Source of the DNA: Cuniculiplasma sp052315415
GTDB lineage: Archaea; Thermoplasmatota; Thermoplasmata; Thermoplasmatales; Thermoplasmataceae
Assembly (NCBI GenBank): GCA_052315415.1
Contig: JBLSDH010000020.1
Span: 1 to 19,079 of the forward strand
Direction: 5' to 3'
DNA: 19,079 nucleotides
Shown: piece after piece, positions 13,225 to 19,079 of the stretch
Layout: the number at the start of each line of letters is the position of its first letter
How positions within the stretch are numbered: position 1 is the first letter of the stretch
Notes under the pieces: model-generated
Told to the model about the DNA's origin: nothing
The model's input: only the letters and a program-made list of their open reading frames with translations
The model's database searches: none
Translations under genes and position numbers: made by a program

Positions 13225-14895
13225 ATGGGAATAAGAGAAAATATAAATATAAAGAATATTCTTGGAGAGGATCCATTAAAAATAAATGAATTGCCACTTT
13301 CAACAGTACCTGATTACATGAGAAAAAAAGGAGGTTTCTGGTACTGGACAGGTGCGCTCATTTCCATGGCATTTGTTTACCAGGTAATAACAGGTTTAAT
13401 TCTTCTTCTATATTACAATCCTGCAAATGCTTATAATTCCACAGAGGCTATATTAAGAACAGTGCCTTACGGTGAACTGATTCTTACAACTCACCTGTAT
13501 GGGGCATACGCCATGATTGTGCTAATTTATATGCACATGTTCAGAAACTATTTCAATGGAGCTTATAAGCATCCAAGGGAACTTCAGTGGGTTTCCGGTG
13601 TAATTTTGCTCGCCTTGACAATAGGAGTTGGGTATTTTGGTTATTCAATGACGGGAGATGTTCTTTCTGTTGACGCAACTGATGTGGGAAGGGGAATTGC
13701 TCTATCTGTGCCAATAATAGGAAAGGCAGCAGAGGCAATTGTTTTTGGAAATGGAACAAACACATCATTATTTATAAGAATGTTAGGATTTCACATTATA
13801 ATCGCTGCTCTGGTCGGAGCATTATTTGGATTTCACTTTTATCTGGCGGAGGCAAATGGGATTATGCCTTCCCAGAGAAGCGTTAACTATAAAGCGCCCG
13901 CAATTGAAAAGAATCTTCCCGAACACAAACCATGGTATCCATATAACATGCTGTTTATGATACAGCTGGCGGCATTTGCCTTTGGAATCTTTATTTTCCT
14001 TCCATCTGTTGTTGATGCCTTAAGGGCAATGCAGATGGGTGTACCAGCAATATTTGATCCCTATCCACAGGTAGCTCCATCATCACCACTTGCCGCTTAC
14101 GTTCCTCCTTATCCACCATGGTTCCTGCTTTTCCTATATAAAGCAATAGATTTTGAATTCTTCAATCACTTTGGGGCATATGAAGCACTTGCAGCCTCAA
14201 TATTATTTGGAGGAATACCTCTTATATATTTCCTCATAGTTCCATTTATAGATAGATCTAACAACCTTCACCCTCTTGGAAGACCCATATTCACAGGTCT
14301 TGGCCTTGTAGCTATCATCTATCTAATAATAATGTCACTTTGGGGAGTTTTACAGCCAGGTATACCAATCCCAACATATGATGTTCTTGCAGTTCTTCTG
14401 CCTCCACTGGTCATTATACTGATTTTCTCTATGTTGCTCGGAAAGCTTTATCAGAAAGGTGCATTTAAGCCATCTCTGAACAGAATATATGCATCCATAG
14501 GTCTATTCCTGATAGTAATGATTGTGGGAATTTTTGAACTTGCCTTGCAGATATCATCTTTCATGCATGGAGCTTCAACTCAGGGTGTATTCAACATACT
14601 TGGAATTTCAGGAGGAACGGCATTTGCAGCCTTCGGAACAATGAGAGCTTCAGAATACAACAATCTTGCAATGATAAAACCAAAGGAAGTTAAAGGATTA
14701 AAGGTTAGTAAGACAACAGCACAGGTTCTATCTGCAATTCTCTTTGTTATAGCTGTTGAAATACTCTGGCTTATGATACAGTTGAATCCAACTAACCTTG
14801 TTCAGGAAGCCGTATTTGGAATAGGACTTGGATCACTTCTTTTCATATTTGGTATCCTGATAAGACTTTTCAGGCTGGTATACCTTAATGAGTGA
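13225..14895 (+). CDS. Cytochrome b of an archaeal bc1-like complex
   Basis: A 556-residue haem-carrying membrane protein with about a dozen hydrophobic segments. Haem ligands are seen as two pairs, H90/H104 in TTHLYGAYAMIVLIYMH and H190/H204 in FHIIIAALVGALFGFH, both 14 apart as in bc1-type cytochromes. The conserved first-helix start FWYWTGALIS and the GYFGYSMTGDVLSVDA region around 136-151 (quinol-site helix) are also recognisable. In the C-terminal half the Qo-site PEWY motif appears as PPWF (297-300), so its glutamate position holds proline. The C-terminal part beyond about residue 370 has several further membrane segments, making it longer than mitochondrial cytochrome b (about 380). 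It follows the Rieske gene in one operon and overlaps the crotonase-like gene by 8 nt. No cytochrome c1 gene is present, in line with archaeal complexes. Confidence 0.93.
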   Translation: MGIRENINIKNILGEDPLKINELPLSTVPDYMRKKGGFWYWTGALISMAFVYQVITGLILLLYYNPANAYNSTEAILRTVPYGELILTTHLYGAYAMIVLIYMHMFRNYFNGAYKHPRELQWVSGVILLALTIGVGYFGYSMTGDVLSVDATDVGRGIALSVPIIGKAAEAIVFGNGTNTSLFIRMLGFHIIIAALVGALFGFHFYLAEANGIMPSQRSVNYKAPAIEKNLPEHKPWYPYNMLFMIQLAAFAFGIFIFLPSVVDALRAMQMGVPAIFDPYPQVAPSSPLAAYVPPYPPWFLLFLYKAIDFEFFNHFGAYEALAASILFGGIPLIYFLIVPFIDRSNNLHPLGRPIFTGLGLVAIIYLIIMSLWGVLQPGIPIPTYDVLAVLLPPLVIILIFSMLLGKLYQKGAFKPSLNRIYASIGLFLIVMIVGIFELALQISSFMHGASTQGVFNILGISGGTAFAAFGTMRASEYNNLAMIKPKEVKGLKVSKTTAQVLSAILFVIAVEILWLMIQLNPTNLVQEAVFGIGLGSLLFIFGILIRLFRLVYLNE

Positions 14896-15562
14896 AAAGA
14901 AAGTCATATCAGTGAAAAACAAAGCACCCGTGGTTCACGGGTACAAATATATTTCTTTTTGGCAGGAAAATAACATTGGTATAATTGCATTTTTAACAGA
15001 TAAGGAGGGAAATATAGATAGTGGATTCCTGGAGGAAATGCTGAAAGCATTGTCGGTAGGAATCGTTGATGAAAAGCTGGATGCACTTGTTTTAACAGGA
15101 ACTGATAATTTTTTTCTTTCTAAAATTAATAATTTAACCCAGGAAGATAATGAGCTAATAGATGCTCTTGTTTTTATGTTCCAATCCCTAAGAATTCCTA
15201 TTTTTTCATTCCTGAATGGTAGTTGTAGGGATAATGGATATGAAATTGCACTTTTATCAGATTTAATTTTTGCAAGGTCGGATACAAAAATAATCATTAG
15301 TGAAGATTACACACCTAGGATGGGAATGTCCCTAACCCTTACTAAGTATCCTTCATTCAGAACAGGATCTGCGGAAGTAGGGATAAACTGCGATAGAATA
15401 TTTCAGAGGGACACATTTCTTCAAGATGCAAAGGGAGCAATAAAGGAATATCCAAAAAATATTTACTATCTTTTGAGGAAGAGGAGGATGTTTCAACTTT
15501 CAACTGCATTGTTGGAAGAAAAATATGAGATTTTAAAGAAAAAATATGGCAATGAACTATGA
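14888..15562 (+). CDS. Degenerate crotonase-fold (enoyl-CoA hydratase-like) protein
   Basis: A 224-residue protein with the crotonase fold. NNIGIIAFLTDKEGNIDSGF (28-47) matches the first strand and loop, LDALVLTGTDNFFLSKINNL (64-83) the segment that normally reads VLTGxGxxFxAGxDL, and IPIFSFLNGSCRDNGYEIAL (103-122) the PVIAAVNGxAxGGGxELAL block, then SDLIFARSDTKI. The oxyanion-hole elements are altered: AG before D is replaced by LSKI, and GGG by DNG. The usual catalytic Glu region is not clear either. Normal acyl-CoA chemistry is therefore doubtful. Its ATG overlaps the end of the cytochrome b gene by 8 nt, so it is translated from the Rieske-cytochrome b mRNA. A role in assembly or stability of that complex is inference. 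It is slightly shorter than typical hydratases (about 260). Confidence 0.7.
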   Translation: MSEKKVISVKNKAPVVHGYKYISFWQENNIGIIAFLTDKEGNIDSGFLEEMLKALSVGIVDEKLDALVLTGTDNFFLSKINNLTQEDNELIDALVFMFQSLRIPIFSFLNGSCRDNGYEIALLSDLIFARSDTKIIISEDYTPRMGMSLTLTKYPSFRTGSAEVGINCDRIFQRDTFLQDAKGAIKEYPKNIYYLLRKRRMFQLSTALLEEKYEILKKKYGNEL

Positions 15563-15583
15563 GATTAATAATCAATTCAAATG

Positions 15584-15589
15584 TTTTTT
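15584..15589 (+). terminator. T-run after the Rieske-cytochrome b-crotonase operon
   Basis: Six consecutive T residues about 22 nt after the last stop codon, ahead of the promoter of the next gene. T-runs are the usual archaeal termination signal, but the genome is so A+T-rich that this is weak evidence. Confidence 0.3.
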
Positions 15590-15603
15590 AACAAATTTAG
15601 AAA

Positions 15604-15612
15604 AAATAAATA
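15604..15612 (+). promoter_or_regulatory. TATA box of the small acidic gene
   Basis: AAATAAATA is centred about 24 nt before the ATG at 15632. This supports that ATG over the next one at 15638, and supports the gene being real. Confidence 0.45.
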
Positions 15613-15631
15613 GTTTGTTTTAACTTTTCCA

Positions 15632-15988
15632 ATGCAAATGACATTTGATCAGAAACATATAAATGAAATTCTTGAAAGTTACGGAACCATAGGTATGGAG
15701 GAATACGGGGGAATGGGGACCTCAGAAGAATTGATTCTATTGGGTATGATATATTCAACAATAACAAATGATGATGAAGCAATATGCAGAATAGCCCGCG
15801 ATGACATAGAAATTTATAAACTTGGGGAATTCTCATATTTATTCTGGTTAGGTTCACCTGAAGATTATGAAAATGAAGAGGAAAAGGAATCAAAAGATTC
15901 AGAATTAATGAAAAAATTACCTTTGGCGGTGGAAGGCACTTTTACAGATCAGGAAATTATGGATATAATATCAGGTGGTTTTATATGA
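15632..15988 (+). CDS. Small acidic protein of unknown function
   Basis: A 118-residue soluble, acidic protein that I do not recognise. It has no signal peptide or membrane segment. An N-terminal part with a probable helix (FDQKHINEILESYG) and GMEEYGGMG leads to LILLGMIYSTITNDDEAIC, then RDDIEIYKLGEFSYLFWLG, which looks like strand and helix segments of a compact domain. A highly charged linker (ENEEEKESKDSE) follows and then FTDQEIMDIISGG. One cysteine is present. Codon use and the TATA box at the leaderless distance argue that it is a real gene. It ends 48 nt before the giant secreted protein and is on the same strand, so a link with that protein (regulator or chaperone) is possible but unproven. 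Confidence 0.65.
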   Translation: MQMTFDQKHINEILESYGTIGMEEYGGMGTSEELILLGMIYSTITNDDEAICRIARDDIEIYKLGEFSYLFWLGSPEDYENEEEKESKDSELMKKLPLAVEGTFTDQEIMDIISGGFI

Positions 15989-16000
15989 AATTTTGAGGAA

Positions 16001-16010
16001 AAAATTTATG
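16001..16010 (+). promoter_or_regulatory. TATA-like box of the giant pilin-type protein gene
   Basis: AAAATTTATG is centred about 30 nt before the ATG at 16037. There is no Shine-Dalgarno motif close to the ATG, so the gene probably has its own leaderless transcript besides any readthrough from the small acidic gene. Confidence 0.35.
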
Positions 16011-16036
16011 ACTGAAATTAAATTATCTAACTGTCT

Positions 16037-18925
16037 ATGAAATCTGTATTTAAAAAAGATAAGAGTGTGAGTGAAATAATCGGCGCCATACTCCTTTTTG
16101 CAATAGCAAGTGTAGTTTTAACAAGTTTCATTTTATGGTATGTTCCCTCAACATCAACAAACAATGAAATAGCATATCAAAAAGGAACTCAAAGTTCCTT
16201 TTCATCTCTTGATACAAAGATGCAGGCATCAGGCTTAAATCCGGGAGATTCAATATCACAGAGTGTACCAATTGGAATTAATGGAGTGCCTCCGTTTTCC
16301 CCATCTCAGAGCACAGGTATTTATTATTCAAATAATTTTAATGCAAGTCTGAATTACAATTTTAATGTTTCATACATAAATCCTGTTAAGAATAAAGTGA
16401 TCAGTACTTATGCCGCAGCGAATGCAAGCTCATCAAACATTTACACAAACCTTTACGTTGATAAACTATTCGAATACTCTGTAAATTTTATTGAATCAGG
16501 TTTGCCTTCAGGATATTACTGGACAATTCAGCTTGGTGGAGTTCAGAAGTCAGCCAGTTCATCCGGATCCACCACACAATCTGTGATTTCCTACAGTCTT
16601 TCAAGGGGGACATACGCATATTCTATTACAACTGATAATCTCACATACAAACCAAACCCTTCCTCAGGATCTGTTAAGGTCACTGATCAGGAATTGAACA
16701 TATACATTTCATTTATAAATGAAAATACGAGCAAAACCCTCGTAGCTGGTGTATCTGGAACTCCATCAAGCATATCTCCTGAGAATGTGAATAACGAATT
16801 TGATACATCAACAGTATATTATGGTTCTGAGGTAATAGAATGCATGAATTATTGGTTGAATTCAGGTAATATAACCGGTCTGACTTTTTCCCCCACAACA
16901 AGATTTTACAGACTGGCATCGGAGGAATTTTACGCCCCACCTGATCAGACAATCAACAAAATAACATTTTATGTTGAACCCAGTTTGCAATATTTGCAAT
17001 TTTACTATAGAGGTGTTTCTTCAATATATTTGACACTGAGTAACTCTAGCCAGCCATTCAATAATTCAGCAAAAAACACAATTTTTTCAGCCCATTTAAC
17101 AATCAATCCAAGCGGTTCAACCTGTTACAATTCAAACATCAACCCTTATTATAAAGTAACCATATCTCTTTCAACTCCAGTTGAGCTTTCAGGGAATAAT
17201 GGCAACCAGTATTACTTAAATTTCTGGGAAGCTGTTAATGAGTCAAAATCTTCAATAAATAAAAACGGAGCTAGTTGTGGAGTTTTAATAAAAAATCAAG
17301 ACACCTCATATGGATGGGGGTACGGGCCCAATCTTTTTATAGGTACTGTTTCTTCAAATGATGCAAGCATAACAAACACAGTAAATGCATACTCATATGA
17401 AACAACTATAAAAGAAACCTACCCACATCCATATTGTTACTTTTGCTTTCCTCAGTTTGAGGATAATTTTATTCCTGTTACCTCTCATGTTGTATCTTCA
17501 GATTCTTGCATGTATGCAGTTTCATTATATGACTGTCCAAGCTCCACAACAACTTATTCCCATATTACAATACATGAAAATGGTTTACCAACTGGGGCCG
17601 AATGGAATTCATCCGTCCTGTTAAACTCTGTATCTACAAATAAAATCGAGTCAAACTTTACGGTTCCAGAAGGATATATCTACAACTATTCAGTTAAAAA
17701 TGATATTTATAAGGGAGTTGAATATGTTGCAATACCATCATCGGGGTACATAAATACAAAAAATAATGCAACTATAAACATTTACATCAATTTTTCAATC
17801 GCATCAGGAAATTTGCCAAGTTACTGGGGAATATCTGACAAGGGGGAGGAATTTTTCAAATTAAATCAGTCAGAAAGAGCTAATTTCCTCACATTATACC
17901 TTGTCAATTTTACAATTGCACCGGGGGCGTATTCTGGAGGAAATATTACATCATACATTAAAGTTTCAATGACAGGACCAAATGTAACTTTATCCAGCAT
18001 TTATAAAATTAATACAACTGGATACACAAGATTGCCTTTGTTTGGCAATGGAAAATTTTTGCCAAAGGGTAACTACACATTATGCATTGAGGACGTAAAT
18101 CCAAATGGTTTACCTGCTTATGGAAATGGTGATATTGGGTGGGGTTTCACAACAACAGGGGGTTATGACAACTATTTCCAGACACAGCAGTCCGATCTGC
18201 TAACACAGTTCGATAATATTACAACAACATCTTACATAACAAATTATGGATCAACAACACCTCAGGTAATCTCAGCATCTCATCAATCATTTATATTTCA
18301 GATTGGAAAATGTTATGTCCCCCAGGGTCTTAACATATTTAATACCACAATATCCGGCCACATATACGTAAAAGGATCCATAAATTCACTTGGAATAACA
18401 CAGTTCACAATATCTGAAAAATATATACTTCAGGACGGCATAGTAATTACAACAGGAAAAGGTGTGACATACCTAACAATAAATCCCTTACCCTTCAGAA
18501 TTATTAAAAACAGTGATGGCAACTACTCCCTTGGTGTGATTGCTTACGGCATGAATATTCAGAATGGAGTTCCAACTTCGGTTGACGGAGTTGGAAGCAC
18601 AATAATATCCATGGAATTGCAGAATGCTACATTGTTAAACTATACCACAGGCGGTTCATACATATTTAATCACACTCTTGGTAAAGTAATAGGTATTGAT
18701 CTAAATTCATTCGCATTTGACATTAATACAACATACGGCGAATATTGGGGTGAGACATTGCTTGAAGAGCTTGGAGGATCAGGAAATTACACAAATTTCA
18801 ATCTCTATAACATATTTACTTGGACTCTAAATGGAAACCAGGCTGAGCTCAAACAGACATCTTCTAATGTGAAATTGGATTCAATTAACATAAAATCACT
18901 CAATTTTATAATCAATTCGCTTTAA
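16037..18925 (+). CDS. Giant secreted surface protein with archaeal pilin-type N-terminus
   Basis: A 962-residue protein. The N-terminus is a class III (type IV pilin-like) signal: a basic stretch, MKSVFKKDKS, then VSEIIGAILLFAIASVVLTS. K9-S10 before V11-S12 fits the archaeal prepilin peptidase pattern, so cleavage after S10 is predicted, leaving the hydrophobic helix (to about residue 36) as anchor or assembly domain. The rest is beta-rich, Ser/Thr/Asn-rich and extracellular, with more than 20 N-x-S/T sequons. Residues about 147-227 (VNFIESGLPSGYYWTIQLGG) and 507-588 (ITIHENGLPTGAEW) are two copies of a beta-domain common in secreted Thermoplasmatales proteins, including thermopsin-like ones. 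Cysteines cluster at 467, 470, 491 and 500. There is no C-terminal membrane segment. No pilus ATPase or platform gene is in the window. Normal archaeal pilins are 100-200 residues, so an adhesin or surface-coat role is likelier than a simple pilus subunit. That is inference. Confidence 0.85.
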   Translation: MKSVFKKDKSVSEIIGAILLFAIASVVLTSFILWYVPSTSTNNEIAYQKGTQSSFSSLDTKMQASGLNPGDSISQSVPIGINGVPPFSPSQSTGIYYSNNFNASLNYNFNVSYINPVKNKVISTYAAANASSSNIYTNLYVDKLFEYSVNFIESGLPSGYYWTIQLGGVQKSASSSGSTTQSVISYSLSRGTYAYSITTDNLTYKPNPSSGSVKVTDQELNIYISFINENTSKTLVAGVSGTPSSISPENVNNEFDTSTVYYGSEVIECMNYWLNSGNITGLTFSPTTRFYRLASEEFYAPPDQTINKITFYVEPSLQYLQFYYRGVSSIYLTLSNSSQPFNNSAKNTIFSAHLTINPSGSTCYNSNINPYYKVTISLSTPVELSGNNGNQYYLNFWEAVNESKSSINKNGASCGVLIKNQDTSYGWGYGPNLFIGTVSSNDASITNTVNAYSYETTIKETYPHPYCYFCFPQFEDNFIPVTSHVVSSDSCMYAVSLYDCPSSTTTYSHITIHENGLPTGAEWNSSVLLNSVSTNKIESNFTVPEGYIYNYSVKNDIYKGVEYVAIPSSGYINTKNNATINIYINFSIASGNLPSYWGISDKGEEFFKLNQSERANFLTLYLVNFTIAPGAYSGGNITSYIKVSMTGPNVTLSSIYKINTTGYTRLPLFGNGKFLPKGNYTLCIEDVNPNGLPAYGNGDIGWGFTTTGGYDNYFQTQQSDLLTQFDNITTTSYITNYGSTTPQVISASHQSFIFQIGKCYVPQGLNIFNTTISGHIYVKGSINSLGITQFTISEKYILQDGIVITTGKGVTYLTINPLPFRIIKNSDGNYSLGVIAYGMNIQNGVPTSVDGVGSTIISMELQNATLLNYTTGGSYIFNHTLGKVIGIDLNSFAFDINTTYGEYWGETLLEELGGSGNYTNFNLYNIFTWTLNGNQAELKQTSSNVKLDSINIKSLNFIINSL

Positions 18926-18949
18926 ATAAATTAAAAAATTTGGATCTCT

Positions 18950-19079
18950 TTAACATTCTGGGGGTAACCTCAATCCTCCTGCCACCAGATATATGATCGT
19001 ATCCCTGTACTCCTGTGCCTTGAACCCATATGAACGCTTGAATGCAGTACGGATCTTGTTGTTCAATCCTTCAACAACA
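18950..19079 (-). CDS. 3' end of a transposase gene (ISL3-like), running off the right edge
   Basis: The last 43 codons of a minus-strand gene are visible. They include EGLNNKIRTAFKRSYGFK and EYRDTIIYLVAGGLRLPP, then a TAA at 18952-18950. The ExxNNKI...KRxxYGF pattern is the C-terminal end of the DDE domain in ISL3-type transposases, where the E is the last catalytic residue. The remainder lies outside the window, so I cannot say whether the copy is intact. The stop is only 24 nt from the stop of the convergent giant surface-protein gene, which leaves little room for the element's terminal repeat. Confidence 0.7.
   Translation of the reverse strand, partial: VVEGLNNKIRTAFKRSYGFKAQEYRDTIIYLVAGGLRLPPEC

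Noticed and set aside
1..19079. A composite transposon bounded by the two edge fragments
   Set aside because: Both edge fragments read on the minus strand, but only eight codons of the left one are visible, so they cannot be shown to be the same element. The interior carries core genes such as uL16 and orc1/cdc6, which argues against a mobile unit.
1..19079. CRISPR array, toxin-antitoxin pair or defence island
   Set aside because: I found no regularly spaced repeats and no Cas, nuclease, methyltransferase or toxin-like proteins. The genes are mostly housekeeping, transport and surface functions.

Overview
The window looks like a chromosomal segment of a thermoacidophilic archaeon of the order Thermoplasmatales, perhaps near Ferroplasma, Acidiplasma or Cuniculiplasma. 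The reasons are an A+T-rich sequence, archaeal information-processing genes (aIF5A, ribosomal protein uL16/L10e, Orc1/Cdc6), a haem/Rieske cytochrome pair, and a huge surface protein with an archaeal pilin-type N-terminus and beta-domains of the kind common in Thermoplasmatales secreted proteins. The genus assignment is an inference only. Most transcription units start with a TATA-like box centred about 22-30 nt before the start codon and no Shine-Dalgarno motif, which implies leaderless mRNAs. Genes inside operons use Shine-Dalgarno motifs or stop/start overlaps.

Layout. Positions 1-360 hold the start of an unknown minus-strand gene preceded by a hairpin that buries its ribosome-binding site, then spacer. 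A tRNA-Pro(CGG) gene (360-432, minus) overlaps the 3' end of a conserved membrane protein gene (418-1554, minus). On the plus strand, aIF5A and an agmatinase-family enzyme are coupled through TGATG; they converge with uL16 (minus). An MFS-type transporter converges with a membrane protein carrying a C-terminal zinc ribbon. A minus-strand AlaX-like protein follows in which all four zinc ligands are replaced. Next on the plus strand are FolC (probably starting at a TTG) and Orc1/Cdc6, which converges with a UPF0173 metallo-beta-lactamase-fold hydrolase. A LysE-type exporter, PdxS and a DUF92 membrane protein follow.

The region from 12448 on encodes a respiratory operon: a Tat-exported Rieske protein, a cytochrome b with two His pairs, and a degenerate crotonase-fold protein overlapping the cytochrome b gene. 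Its promoter sits between the arms of a perfect inverted repeat. After it come a small acidic orphan gene and a 962-residue secreted protein with a class III (pilin-type) signal. The window ends in the 3' end of a transposase gene (minus), only 24 nt beyond that protein's stop.

How the genes work together: aIF5A and the agmatinase are plausibly linked through polyamine or hypusine metabolism. Rieske plus cytochrome b form the core of an archaeal bc1-like quinol-oxidising complex. The most unusual items are the zinc-less AlaX homologue, the degenerate crotonase tied to the bc-type operon, the giant pilin-like protein with its small neighbour, and several small regulatory structures.
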